This document shows positions 1 to 12,185 of a stretch of 64,000 bases of DNA, in pieces (within the stretch, counting starts at the first letter, position 1; each line of letters starts with the position of its first letter). The DNA comes from Sweltsa coloradensis (Eukaryota > Arthropoda > Insecta > Plecoptera > Chloroperlidae). A program made the translations under genes and the position numbers. The notes under the pieces are model-generated. The model was not told the origin of the DNA and made no database searches. It saw nothing but the letters and a program-made list of their open reading frames with translations. The stretch covers positions 62,001 through 126,000 of the forward strand of contig JAMZAV010003189.1 in the NCBI GenBank assembly GCA_024449915.1, written 5' to 3'.

Positions 1-87
1 AGGGTTGGTTTGGTCTTATTACTATGTTGTCTTATTTGTTTACAGTGCCTCCACCGGGGATCGAATCCGGGATATTTATTAATTAAA
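1..87 (-). repeat. Possible tRNA-derived SINE head fragment
   Basis: The minus strand reads a B-box-like GGATTCGATCCCCGG near 52-72, as in tRNA-derived SINEs. The A box is not clear and the MITE starts right beside it, so this is a weak call. Confidence 0.3.
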
Positions 88-330
88 TACACTGATTTCC
101 TGAACAAAACACGGTTAAAATAACAATGCACAGCAAATCACCCCCCTGCGTAATATTTTGTGACATCCAAAACATTTATAGGACGAAAGGTTACTGACAG
201 TTTCACTCCACAGTTTCACTGACAGTAACCTCACGTCCGAGGAAGGTGATGGATGTCACCGAAATATTACGCAGCGGGTGAGTGCTGTGCATTGTTATTT
301 TAACCGTGTTTTGTTCAGAAAGTCAGTGTA
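88..330. mobile_element. Palindromic MITE, 243 bp, possible TA target site
   Basis: Nearly the whole element is an inverted repeat. The left arm (88-175) holds AACAAAACACGGTTAAAATA and the right arm (about 240-330) holds its complement. Arms agree over about 75 bases with a few mismatches. Inside is a second inverted pair, GGTTACTGACAGT / ACTGACAGTAACC. Ends read TACACTGA...TCAGTGTA, so a duplicated TA (Tc1/mariner type) is possible but not proven. No transposase is present. Confidence 0.8.
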
Positions 331-424
331 ATTATCATACTCCGGTTTACAAGTCCTGGTGGTTTATTAATTTATTAATTATTTGTATATTTATTCACTT
401 TGATAAATTAGCCTACATATATTA

Positions 425-478
425 TTCAAAAGTTCCCTCACTGAAAATCAGTTATTTATATGACTATGTAGGGTAGAC
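425..478 (+). repeat. SINE1 3'-end fragment
   Basis: Short match to the conserved 3' end of the SINE1 family seen in full at 20112-20520: ACTGAAAATCAGTTAT...GGGTAGACT. No tRNA head is attached. Confidence 0.5.
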
Positions 479-789
479 TCTACATACGAATTTATTTCGA
501 AAGGTTTGAACGTTGAAAATAAAAGCAAAACGTCGTGTGATTGGATTAGGTGCAGCGACGTGAGGGGAAGGGGGGGAGTCACGCTATGCGAGGAGTCGAT
601 GAATTGCTTCCGAATTAGGTTGTCAAAGTTTTTGACGTGATTCGATTAGTGGAGAGTCAATTAGTGGAGTGATATTATCACGAGTGACGGAGTTTAGCGG
701 CAATGTTGGGATGTTGACTTTATATGAATAGCTTACACCAATATCACCCACCACCATCACCAACCACCAACAACACGTTGATAGTTTTA
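479..789. other. No recognised feature
   Basis: Moderately GC-rich stretch with short G-runs. The 94-residue minus-strand reading frame at 623-907 runs into the G-family repeat and has no recognisable motif, so I do not call a gene. Confidence 0.5.
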
Positions 790-1330
790 AGTTAATTTTG
801 ATAAAGGGCGCGTCAACTGTTAGGTCTTGATGCGCCACTAAAAGGAAAGGAAATCTCATGCGGTCAGAGCCAGCCCCTGGTAGGGGAAGAAAAGGTGGTT
901 TTTTCACGTCGTGGTCATAATCGTCTTTCTCATCGTTCGTGTTGTCATGGTCGTCGTCGGAGTGGTCGTCAAGGGAAGGGGGGGGGATCCCCGCCGACGA
1001 CTCCCCTAACTACTAGGTGATGTTTTATGAATGAAATTTCCTCCCATGTCTCTTCTCGGGGTAGAATTTAGCCCTGACATGGCTTACTAATCGTGGAAAG
1101 GCGAGAAAAGAGACAAAGTCCATCTCGCAAACATCAACTGGTTTCGGCGGGGAGCATTTCTCCCGAAACTAGAGGTGAGGTCTAGCGGTCCGTCGTCGGA
1201 GACCTCTCCCCCTTCCCTTGATAACTTCCCCGACAATGCGACCCCCCTTTCCTCCACCTACCCTCCTGGGTTTTGACCAGCATGGGACTTTCCTCCCCAT
1301 ATCCCCTAGGCTGGAGTGGCCCATTATGAA
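790..1330. repeat. G-family repeat, two copies in inverted orientation
   Basis: 790-1050 on plus shares GCGTCAAC...GTTAGGTC, GGTCAGAGCCAGCCCCTGGT and a GTCGTCGTC-rich block with 41936-42290. 1050-1325 holds the same family reversed (AAAGTCCATCTCGCAAAC, GTCGTCGG, TTTTGACCAGCATGGGAC). The outer part is related to 30640-30870. No coding potential is recognised; the class is unknown. Confidence 0.6.
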
Positions 1331-3570
1331 AAAAATACAGACAGCTTATTTAAGTAATAACTATTAGTTTGGTATGATTTCAAATTCGAGGTGGCAGTTC
1401 TCACTTGCTCTTTCTCCCTCACGTTATTGGCCGACTATTGAAACGAGAGTTTTTAATTCGATTTCCTTGGAGATTTGAGAGATAGACTGACATTCATTCC
1501 ATCAGAGTTATGGTTCTAAATCATCGTGGTTTAATTATAATATTATCAACAGTTACATGCATTTTAACTTCAGTTTGAGCTTATGGTAATTTTAATGCAA
1601 CTAGCTTCTACAAGGGATGATCCCATTGAAACGAGGACATTGCTGTCATTAAACTATTATCTGAATTAGCGATCGACGAGTTTCAACATGGGGATAATTG
1701 GCGGCACGCAGTTGGTACGGGTGGGAATTGGCGACACACAATTGCTGTCACATGTCACATTTACTACGTTTACATGTAGATTTGAAATCGATCTCAAAAA
1801 GATTTTAAGTTTTCAAACTGTAAGGTTTAATTTCAATTAAAATGATCGTAGATGCAATTTGAGGTTATGTTTGCTTGAAGCAAGTAAAGAACGTAATTTT
1901 GTTATTCTGAATTATGTTCTAAATGTGAGTCAAAACGTTTTGGTCAGATATCAAAGACACTTTTACTTTGTGAAGACGCTATAATAAGGAGATTATCAGA
2001 AATGTGTGATATTACAACAATAACATGGACATATACTGGGTACTCATAGGAACATCTACAAAATACAAATTCACACGTGATAATTTGGGCTAACAAAATA
2101 TCAAATACAAATTACGAATTATTTCATAAAAACTTACATTGCAAAACTACAGTGGAGGGGTCCAGGAATTTTGTAGATTATACGTTGTGCTGTCTAACTG
2201 GAAATAAAATCGTCCGAGAACGTTTTCCCGTCTGTAGCATGTAAACGCCACGCATCATTATATTTTGATTTTTTTAAAGTGCATGTTAACAAAATTAGTC
2301 TCTAATCGAAAAACTTGATACGATATCGAAACAATAGTGGTAATAAAAAAATTAGTTTTGTTGGCTTTATGGTAATATTGGTGCATGTACGTATTTTACA
2401 AGAGATTAATAACCATTAATTAATTAATTAATTAATGAACAACAATTAATAACCAAGATAAAAACCATTTAATTAATAGGGAATATTCCACTTAATATTT
2501 TATATTTTATTTTAATTCTTATTCATGTCTTAACAGTCACTGCACTTTTTTTTATTTAGAAAAATGTTTTTTGTGTAATTTTAACAAGAAGTAAATTGGA
2601 CCCCCAGTTTGCACGCCAAAAACGAGCGTGCGCCATCTTTGGACGGTATTACGTCATAACTGTGTTGAGTCAAGGCCAATTGGAAACTAAATGTACGTAT
2701 ATTTGTACATATTTACATACAGACGGCGGTGCTCGCCCATCCGCTCAACACAAACAACTCCACAGGGATGTACTTTTTCACCGTCTTTTGTTTTTCTTTT
2801 TTCGTATGTGACAGGAGATTTCGCGAGATCATTGTGTTAAAGAATAACGAGCATTTTGTCTTGAATTTTTGCATAGCCTAGGACTATCATGGTATTCTTT
2901 ATCTACAATAGCCTTTAATTAGTCATCAAAGTAAGGTTTTTGTGCGGGATGTGTGTCAGAACATGAACGTGCAGGCCTAGGGTTGGCAAGTTAAGCCTAG
3001 GGCTTGTCAAGTGAGTAATTTTAGTATTCACATACCAATGCCTATATCCTACAGGAACGATTGGCCTAGACTGTTGTATTATAAATAATTTTCTACGTCT
3101 AGGCCTAGACCTAGGACTGTTTCAGTTTGTTTTTTGATTGCAATGTCAACTTTTCTCGTTTTCTGGCTAGGCGTTAAATGTAAAATGTCCGCCATCTGTT
3201 TACATTACTGTAGGCTACGCTAGGCGCTGCTTTGTTTAAAACACCGCCGTCTTGATGTATATCTCGATCCTACTATAATACTATTCCAACATCTTTGGTC
3301 TGGATGTATGTTTATCCAGACGGCGTTGGATCAACACAGTTCTGACGTCACAGTCGTTTTTGCCGCTTTAAAAAACTGCTGCTTTTAAAACGGCTATAAA
3401 TCACTGGATTATTTTTTCACGGAAAAACAAAGTACATATTTGTAATCGGGACGAAATACTTCTTCTAAAAAATCTATTCGTACAGTATTTGGCGGAAGTG
3501 GAATATTCCTTATTGTAAATTTTTGTAACTTGATATTAAGTAAAATTTCAATTATTTAATTTTAATATTA
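1331..3570. other. Unannotated intergenic DNA with a short (TTAA)n tract
   Basis: AT-rich sequence without a convincing reading frame. A TTAA microsatellite lies near 2412-2436. A short direct stretch of TCAAGGTGGCAGT-like text near 1387 recurs near 31035, both next to G-family copies, hinting that the G element extends here. Repeated AGGCCTAG-type words occur around 2970-3115. Confidence 0.5.
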
Positions 3571-3700
3571 TTTATTTATTTATTTAACCTCTATCATATC
3601 AATTCAGTTAAAAAAATTATTTACAAATAAGTATAACTAAATAAATCTAATAACGCAGATACAACAATGAACTACAGTGGGCTGTATTTTCAACATAGTT
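3571..3700 (-). mobile_element. LINE-a 3' tail (minus strand), truncated
   Basis: TTTATTTATTTATTTAAC followed by CTATCATATCAATTCAGTT, then AACTAAATAAATCTAA and ACAACAATGAACTACA. On the minus strand this is a 3' UTR ending in a GTTAAATAAATAAA tail. The same tail is at 45335-45545, 16600-16810 and 52530-52640. This is typical of a 5'-truncated non-LTR retrotransposon. Confidence 0.65.
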
Positions 3701-5263
3701 ATGTTTTTTTTTAAATAGCTATATTTTGCTTAATGAATAATAGCAATATTTTGACTAGCAATACAATTCAAAACATTTATTATTTACATTAGTTTTACTT
3801 AAGTATTCACAATAGATATGCCACTGGCAATAACCAAAACCTATCTTTACCAAGCTCTAAATTATGCCTACATGTTGATTCAAAAAATTAATTCCCAGTC
3901 CCGGCATACCAGCGCTCTATAACCCCCCCCCCCCCCCCCCGCGTCAGGCGCAGGGGTTTGTTTGTGTCTGCTTCTATCATGGTGGTTAACGACCAGGCTG
4001 ATCGTGTTCGGGCGTTGTAAACGAAACCGTGAGTTTTTTTATCGTTCAGTATGATTATTGATTCTGAGCGTTGAGACTGCGTTGCGAACCGCCGCGTTTC
4101 CTTAGTCCAGGATTTATTTAGCACTCTGCTTGTTTTTACTTGGCTTGAGATCCGGGTACAAGGGGTGAGGTTAGTTAAGGGGCGGTACACTGTTAAAACT
4201 TTACTACGCTTGAGTTTAATTTCGAGAATTGTCCGTACTAATAGATTAAGTACAATTGTAGGACAGGTCATTTCTGTTATGTCGTGTCAATTACACTATT
4301 ATTTTATTTTTGTAATCAGATTAAATGTACAAAAGATATATTAGTATGATTTTGGGATTTTTTTATTGTAAAATACAAATTAATGACGTTTATCCTATTT
4401 TGTTCTTATTTATTATTTTTATTTTAGCTAAATTAAAATCATGATAAAATGTACAGGCTTAGTCCAAAGGCTATATTGACGCGTTTGTTTATTTCCAACT
4501 ATGCTACCAAGTCAAAAATGTAGCGATAATAGGCTTTGAAGACCGGGCTCTTTTAGAAAAATCAAAACTAATTTTTTTCATGTTTTTTCTGATCGGGCAT
4601 CCGGCAAATATCGCCTCTTCAAAATAATTACAAAAACTTCAATTTCGCGACCAAGCACCACCATTCAACGTAGGGAGTTGTACTTAGTTTTGTGACGATT
4701 AATAGTTCAACTGGTTTTCTAGAAGGCTGGACGTGAGAGAAAAAAAGTTTTTTTACCAGGCCTATTTATGCATGTCTCTATTAAATTACTCACTGTGTTA
4801 AAGAAAATACTGACTAATACATTTTACTTGTTTCAAAACTATATTAATGAACACATGTAGTCATCTAAAAAATGAGTATTATTTAAATGATGTGTATTTG
4901 GTGAAAGCTCGCTGAATCTCCTAGTGGACTTGGTACGACCAGACGTCAATAAAGAACCGCAAACTTCTTTATCGGCTCTGGTAGCAACTAACTAGTCCAC
5001 TGCCACCCTCAACGAGAGTACGTAACAACGTTCTCAGCTGTGGTTTTTCTCTTTCACTTTCAGTCGGCACACGGTGAGTAGTGGTTATCATCGCACCGCC
5101 GTGGTGGGCATTCGTGCGAAGAGCAAATTAACATTTGGGGCGGGGGAAGAGAATGAGCAGCAGGGTTTCTCTACGTGAACGTAAATGGTGAGTCTGTATA
5201 ACTTCGTTAGTAGCATGATATTTAGACAACATGTATAGAAAAAACGAGTATTTATAATATGTA
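3701..5263. other. Unannotated DNA with an 18-base poly(C) run
   Basis: A run of 18 C lies at 3923-3940. A 127-residue minus-strand reading frame spans 3888-4271 but carries no recognised motif, and its C-terminal glycine run comes from the poly(C). 4900-5160 is GC-richer and could be promoter-like, but no exon follows that I recognise. Confidence 0.45.
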
Positions 5264-5853
5264 CTATAGGAAAGCTTCCGCAAAACGCTTTTTAAGACGC
5301 CTGCTGTATGAGCGTAATTGGTGCATTGTGCTGCCAGTGGAGTTATACGCGATTTTCTGTGGTTTTTGTGAAAAAAATCATTACAATAGGAGTAAAGTCA
5401 TGTAGGTGTATAAAGTCAAAGAATGTTTAAAAAAAGAACGTAAAATTCGATTTTCTGAGAAATAATTTTAGATTGCGCCAAATTTCACACACGAATATAT
5501 TAAAGTGATGTAAGTAACACAAAATTAAGGGTTCTGAGTGAACCCAAAAATCATTAAAATCGGGATAAGCATGTATGGTGTTAAAAGTCTCTTCAAGAAA
5601 TTTTTATTTAAACGAAAAAAATCGTAAAATTGCGATTTTCATGAGAAATAATGTTTCCTATTGCGCTCAAAAAACGTGGCAATTCCTTTTTATCATAAGT
5701 TAAGGTCAATTTTGAAGGCATCTAGATAATTTTTCATTCACGCAATTGGAGTATCGGCTTTAGCCGGAATCGTTTAACAAACAAACAATCCGGACTTTTT
5801 TCTTCAGTGTAGTAGATGGAAATCTTCGGCCCTTTGCGACGCGAGGCTCACCA
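5264..5853 (+). mobile_element. HLE-family element (Helentron/HINE-like), copy 1
   Basis: Starts CTATAGGAAAGCTTCCGC, then GCGTAATTGGTGCATTG. Contains internal repeats with GCGATTTTCATGAGAAATAA and GTAGGTGT, a near-end segment CCGGACTTTTTTCTTCAG, and ends GGCTCACCAATT. The termini are more diverged than in other copies. Non-coding. Confidence 0.75.
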
Positions 5854-6335
5854 ATTAAAACATCCGCCCTGACAGTAACATATTCGGGTTAACGGTTGAA
5901 ACACAGGTGTTTAGAAAACGCATCATGAATCTCATTCAGACACGCGTCTATATAAATGCCACATAAATTTGAATTTTTTTAAAATGTTGATTACTTTTTT
6001 CCCAATTTGGCCAAAATAAAAAATATGATATCAATTCACATGGCTGTGTCTTTTGATGTATACTTCTTGATAGGACAGAATATATACCGTGGACTTTTTT
6101 TAGAGAAGATTGCAAATTGCAAATGTCTGCAATAAAAACAGGCAAAAATAAAGTGTTATGTTTTTCCCGGAAATTATGCATATTTTTCGTATTGCTGATA
6201 TTTGAGAGACAGAAAATCCAAAAATGCAAAAAAAATCGGAACCAAAATACTATAGGTTAGAAATGCATGTATAATTTACATGTCAAAACATAAAAAGTAG
6301 CTTTTATTCATAAATCCAAAATTTTCCAAAATTCC
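5854..6335. other. No recognised feature
   Basis: AT-rich; the 93-residue minus-strand frame (5948-6229) has no known motif and strongly AT-driven composition. Confidence 0.45.
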
Positions 6336-7005
6336 TTAAATGGCTAAAAACCCAAAAAAAATATTTTTTACCACGTGACTATAGCACAATACTACACTAA
6401 ACATGAACACCGTGTTTAAAAAATAATCTTGTAACTGTGATTTCACACGAATTTTTTAATTTTTTTGATCCTGAAAATTTGTAAAAATTGGTGTTTTGGG
6501 AAACTTCTTATATCGGCTTAACCTGCTTCTTTTGGTCCCATTAGATACTAGAGCATATTACCAATCTAAAATTCTCCTTTATAACATCGTGTCTTGAAAC
6601 ACACACTGCCCAAATAACCTCAAACACGCAAAAATATGCATTCTAAATTCACACCCTATTTCTTGGTAATCAGCAATATTTTGATCCGAACCTACTTGCC
6701 CAAATTACAAAACAAAAATAGAGGAAATTTACAGAAAAGGCTGTAGAGTACGTCACACAATGATGGCCGATATTATGTTTTGGAATCAAAATCCTTCAAG
6801 GTCAGGGGCCATAAAGAATCGTCCCCAGGTTATTTCTTATGTGGAGATATTGTTTGCCGATGGGAACTAGCTCGAAAAATGTCATGTATGACAATTTTTG
6901 GGAGTCATGGTGGCCCCCAATAATTTTTTGTTAATTGCTAAATCATTACTAGTTAGCATGACATGAAATATATTTTTTGAGTTAGCGGTTTTAAATACCC
7001 CTTAA
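6336..7005 (+). mobile_element. D-family MITE flanked by TTAA
   Basis: About 660 bp, aligned along its length with 59214-59866. TTAA at 6336-6339 and 7002-7005 bracket ends that read like ATGGCTAAAAACCC and GGTTTTAAATACCCC. Shared internal words include CATCGTGTCTTGAAAC, AAAAGGCTGTAGAGTAC and GATGGGAACTAGCTCGAAAA. TTAA flanks suggest mobilisation by a TTAA-targeting (piggyBac-type) transposase. Confidence 0.7.
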
Positions 7006-8329
7006 ATATTACATTGAAAATATAAAAAAAAGAACAATCAATCTTCAGAAAATAAAGGAATGCAAATTTGATTTTATGGGAACTTAATTTGTGTCTGAAT
7101 GAGATAGTGATGGGCATAGTCGTGGGAAGCATCAACAAACAGTGCGCCAGTAGATGAGATTGATTAGACGTAAGAAAATAAATAAATAACAGGTCCGTCG
7201 GCATATCGGGCCACTGGGTAAACCTGATGTTCGCGTTCCGTTTAAAGCCCACTCTTGTGTTTCACGTAGTTTTATTTAGTTTATTCCACTCCCCCTTACC
7301 CTTGTCTTAGCTTATCTTTTTTTTGTCTATGATTGTAACCTGACATAGGACAGGGTCGATGCTCGTCCCCTATTGCATTCGAACTGCCACCAAGCGTTAC
7401 ATCATACCTATCGTACGGGCTGGTCTGTCCTAGGCAGCGTATTACGCATATTAGTTCATAGTGGCCTCGAGTGCACAAATATGCTTCCTCGTGGTCACTC
7501 TGTGACATTTTCTTAACACCATACCCAGTCACATTCAAAAGTTTCACAGTGTTTTAGAATGATATTGTCGATCTGATTTTTCAGTAGCGCATTTTTCTTT
7601 TTTTACGTTTATTTGGTATTACATCATCCGTATTACTTTATCCACTAGTGATTTCCCCTTCTATCTCTCATCTCACTAGGCTAGCTATCATTTTTTTTTT
7701 ATACTCGATTCGTACATTCATCACCTCTTCCTCCTCTCCCCGCTCCACAACGGCAAGTTCACCGTCATCCCACAAATCAACCGTCATCAAATGTTCAAGG
7801 TAAGCTAGTTATTTTATAACTACTGAGATTCTTAGAGCAGTTAGGTTTAATTAGTATCAAAAAATATTGGACTCTATCATGTTCTTTATTAAATTAATAT
7901 ATTAAATTGCTGATATGTTAGTCAGTGTCCATACTTCCCCAGACATCTGATTTTCCCGGCGCTTTGGGAAAAGAGTTTGTCGCCAAGCAATAGAAACTAT
8001 TGTGGGCATGATTGTGGTATATTTTTTATTTTTTATTTGACTTGTATTTTTTATTGAGATCAGATGCCGTGTTTGTTAGATGGGTGACCTTGGCTGGGAG
8101 ACGGAGTTTTATGTTTTGTTTGGTTTGTTGCCTTTGAAGGGTTCCTGAAAGTACCAGAATATGGCTTTACCTTTTAATTTCAAATAATATTAATTAATAA
8201 AAGAACATGATGCGTCAATTATTGTGTTTATATAATGGTAAGCTAGTTAGTATTTTTGTTTTCTTCATAAGTTTCCCCTCGTATATAATTGGCAGCATCG
8301 CATTGGTGCTCCACAACCGTAATTATAAA
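7006..8329. other. Unannotated DNA; one weak reading frame
   Basis: A minus-strand frame at 7296-7547 (83 aa) has balanced composition but no recognisable domain; it could be an old transposon exon. The remainder is AT-rich with T-runs. Confidence 0.4.
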
Positions 8330-9164
8330 CTATAGGAAATAACACGCGCCGCCGTTATGTTGGATGAGCGATAGTGGTGCACAATTGAGCTGCCACGTGT
8401 TATGCGGGGGGGAAATTTTTTGTTTGTTCTGTGAAATAAATTATTCCAAGTTCAAATTTTTTTAAATTAAATTAAATTTAATTAAAAAATAAAACTTAAA
8501 TTTTAAGTTTTTTTTAATTAATGGTAATTCAAAAAAAAAAAGAAAAAAAAAGAAAAAATTGGATTTTTTTAAGAAAATATATTATTCGATGCGCTCAAAT
8601 TTCACACGAATAATATAAATTACAAATAAAATTAAAGGTTCTGGAAAAACTTATTAGCAATAGGTCAAGCATGTGACGTGTAATCTGAAGTAAAAAAATT
8701 TGGGTTTTTAGAAAAAGAAAAAACCAAAAGTTTCTGTTTTTATTAGAAATAATTTTCGAGATGGTGCGATCAACTTTCACACGAATATCTTTAATTGTCA
8801 TCAAAAATTAAGGTTCTGTGAAAACAAATCATTAAAACTCGGATAAAGCAGGGGATGTTGATAAGGTAAAAGTAAATGTTTAAACCAAAATCGAAAAAGA
8901 ATCGGTAAATTGCGATTGTTTATTTTGAGAAATAATTTTTCGATGGCGACTCAAAAGAAGTTGGCAGTCTTAGTTCCAAGAATTTTGAAGGCCTCCATAA
9001 AATTTCATTGCAATTGGAGTATCGGTTTAGCCGGAATCGTGCTAACAAACAGACAAAAAATACAGAAAGAACAGAAAAAACAAGAGAAAAAAAAACATTC
9101 CGGATTTTTTTCTCCAGTGTAGTGTGAAATGGAATCTTCGCTTGCTCGCTTGTAAGCTCATCCC
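8330..9164 (+). mobile_element. HLE-family element, copy 2 (first of a head-to-tail trio)
   Basis: Begins TATAGGAAATAACACGCGCC, then GTTGGATGAGCG. Internal repeats carry AAATTGCGATT...GAGAAATAATTTTTCGA. An A-rich block precedes CATTCCGGATTTTTTTCTCC, and the end reads CTCATCCCAATTA. Confidence 0.82.
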
Positions 9165-9199
9165 AATTATAAACATAGGTCGGTGATTTGTTACACGTA

Positions 9200-10058
9200 C
9201 TAGGAAAACGCTGTAACGTCCCGCGCGATTGTTGCGATGAGCGTTAATCGGTGCATGACGCTGCCAGATGTGTTATGATGATTTTGCGTGTTCTGTGAAA
9301 ATAAATTATGCGTACGTCGGAAGATTTTTTTAAATTAAATAAATAAAATAAAAAATTAAACCTTATTTCCCTTTTAATAAATCGTAATTAAAAAAAAAAA
9401 AAATCGCTAAAATTGCAATTTTCATAAGAAATACATTATTCGATATTGCGGTCAATAATTTAACACGAGTATTATAGCAATTGATGAAATAAGGTTCTGT
9501 GAAAAAATCATTACAATAGGATAACAGCATGTAGGTGTAATAGTCAAAAGAATCTGTGTATAAAAAAGAAAAAACCCGTAAATTTCGATTTTCATGAGAG
9601 AAAATAATTTTTCGATTACGCGCTCACAATTATATCACACGAATAGCTTAATTCATTAAATATAAGGGTGATAGTGGAGAAAATACATTTTAAATCGCGA
9701 GATAATAGCGCTGTAGGTGTTAGACACGTCGAAGAAATTTTTGAGAAAAATCCGTAAACAAAAAAATCGTACGAGCAATTGCACGTATTTTTATAAGAGA
9801 AAGAAATTTCCCGATTGCGCAGTCAAAAACGTGGCAGTTATAAGTTAGAGATTTCGAAGGTCTCCATAAAATTGTTTCATCGCAAACACGGAGTATCGGT
9901 TGATAGCCGGAATAACCGTAGCTAACAAACAGACAAAAAATCTCCACACAACAAAAAAAAAAAAAAAAAAAGAAAGAAAAAAAAACATCCGGATTTTATC
10001 TCCAGTGTAGTAGAATGGAATCTTCGCTTCGCTCGCTACGCTCCGCTACGTCATCCAA
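9200..10058 (+). mobile_element. HLE-family element, copy 3 (middle of trio)
   Basis: Begins CTAGGAAAACGCTGTAACGT, with GCGATGAGCGTTAATCGGTG. Internal repeats of about 160 bp, poly(A) block near 9951-9970, and the end GCTACGTCATCCAA. The next copy starts at the very next base. Confidence 0.85.
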
Positions 10059-10870
10059 CTAGGAAAACGCTTTAAGTCCCGGCACGCGTTGTTGGTATGA
10101 GCGTAATTGGTGCATTGAGCTGCCCAGTGTTATGTGAATTTTCTGTTCTGTGAAAAATCATTACTAAGTTGATGAGTTTTTTTAAATAATTTAAAATAAA
10201 TAAAATAAACTTAAATTTTTAAATTTGTTTAATTAATCGTAATTTTTTAAAAACGAAAAAAATCGTAAAATTTCGGATTTCCATAATGAAATAATTATTC
10301 GATTGTGCTCAAATTTTACACGAATAGATGACTTTATTAAAAATTAAGGTTCTGGAAAACTCATTACCAATCGGATAAAGAATGTAGGTGTTATTTGTCA
10401 AAGATTGTTTTAAAAAAGAAACCCCCGTAAAATTGCGATTTTATGCAGAAATAATTATTTGATTGCGCCTAAATTTTCCCACGAATATATAAATTCAAAA
10501 AATAAAGGTTCTGTGGAAAAAATCATTACAATCGGACAAAGCGTGTAGATTATAAATCGAAGAAAATTTTTTAAAAATCGAAAAAAAATCGTAAAATTGC
10601 GATTTTTATGGAATTTTTTTCGATTGTGCTCAAAAACGTGGCAGTTCTAAGTTCAGAGATTTCGAAGGTCTCAATAAAAATTTCATCGCAATCGAAGCAT
10701 CGGTTTAGCCGAGACTCGTGATAACAACAGACAAAAATTTTCCCCCCCCCCAAAAAAAAAAAAAGAAAAAAGAAAAAAAAAAAAAAAAAAACATTCCGGA
10801 TTTTTTTCTCCAGTGTAGTGAAAGGAATCTTCGCTTCGCTCGCCTACGCTCGCTACGCGCCATCCAATTA
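10059..10870 (+). mobile_element. HLE-family element, copy 4 (last of trio)
   Basis: Begins CTAGGAAAACGCTTTAAGTC directly abutting copy 3, followed by GTTGGTATGAGCGTAATTGG. Contains three internal repeat units, a C/A-rich block (10741-10790), CATTCCGGATTTTTTTCTCC and the end CGCCATCCAATTA. Confidence 0.87.
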
Positions 10871-11016
10871 TCGTTCGCTCGTTTGTAAGGCCTCAAGTAT
10901 CATAATTATATTATCATTTATAATATTATGACAAACATAACATTCAAACGGAAATGTCAAGAACTCGAGCTGCTAACCTTTTATAGGATTCATCTCTAGA
11001 ACACTGCATAGCGCCA

Positions 11017-11450
11017 GGTCAATGTAAAAAGAACTTATATAGTAGTCTAATCAAGTCAATCTTAGTATATGGAGGGCCCTTGCGTTGCATTCCCAACAAC
11101 TAAGGGTAACATAAAAAAACTTGAAACCATACAAAATCGAGCACTAAATTTATCAGCCAAAGAAAGACTGCAGCAGCGTAGAAAGGCGAAAAAATGCAAT
11201 ATCTTATCCATAGAAACTGTCTAATTGAAATTGACATTGTCTCTTAGAAGATGTTTAACAATACAGTGGACTTAGACCCCACTGCACATTAATCTAAACT
11301 TAATAATTATCGTCGGCCCAAAGATATGGCAAAGAGTCACGCTTTGTCCACCATTTGCCCGAACTCACTTTATAGCCTGGTTTCAAACATGTGGTTTAGC
11401 GAAAGGGTGTTAAAAGCAAACTTAGAACGTCGATCTTAATAACTTGGTGT
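11017..11450 (+). pseudogene. Decayed LINE reverse-transcriptase C-terminal fragment
   Basis: Across two frames the plus strand reads KKNLYSSLIKSILVYGG, then after a frameshift NIKKLETIQNRALNLS and NILSIETV, a stop, then KLTLSLRRCLTI. The order VYG, then KKLE-IQNRAL, then a short basic segment, then LSLRR is typical of the region after the palm of CR1/Jockey-type non-LTR reverse transcriptases. Stops and frame changes show it is dead. Clade is not assigned. Confidence 0.55.
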
Positions 11451-12185
11451 GCTAAAACGAAAACCATGTGCCCAAAGTCCGATGGCTCTAACCACCTCAA
11501 CCCCCCCCCAAAAAAAAAAAAATCAAAAGTTTGAAATTTATTCATTACTCGCACTGAGAACGCGATTCTTACAAACTTTAGTGTCTAAACCGAAAATCAG
11601 TTTCTCAGACGTCCGATGCCTCTAACCCCCAGTACTCCCCCCAAAATAAAAATTGAACTTTCATTCCACTTGTACTTAGAACGCGATCTTAAACTAACTT
11701 TGATGTGCTTAAGACCGAAAACGATGTTTATGTTTGCCCAGGACGTATCCGATGGCTCCTCTAACTCCCATTACCCCCCCCCCCCCCTCCCCATCAACAA
11801 AAGTTGACATACATTTTTTTTGTACTTGAACGCGATCTGACTAACTTTGGTTGTGCTAATTCGAAAATGGATTGTGTCCAGCGTCCGTAAGGCTCAACCC
11901 CCCCCCCCCCCTTACCGCCTCACCCCTCCAACAACAAAATTTTGACAGTTAACATACATTTGTTCGTCCTTGAATGCGATTTGACTACTCTTGGTGTGCT
12001 TGAAACAAAAAAAAAACAGTTGCCGGGGACATTCGAAGAATTTCGCCTCGCACTACCCCTACCCCCGGCCCCCCTCCTAACCCCACCAAAATTATAAGTT
12101 TACAAACATTGCACTTTAAAGTTGATTTACTAAACTTCACGGGAGTGTGCTCTAAAACCAAAAATCAATTTTTTCCCTCCCGTTG
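11425..12185. repeat. Diverged tandem array, about 130-bp units with poly(C) tracts
   Basis: Five to six units. Each has GAACGCGATCT, ACTAACTTTGGTGTGCT, an A-rich segment, CGTCCGATGGCTCTAAC, then a long C run followed by an A run. Conservation drops toward 12100. Several small reading frames across it are repeat artefacts. Confidence 0.75.

Noticed and set aside
3888..4271. 127-residue minus-strand frame
   Set aside because: One of the longest non-repeat frames, but no motif, start in AT-rich DNA and the C-terminal glycine run from poly(C). Left as unannotated DNA.
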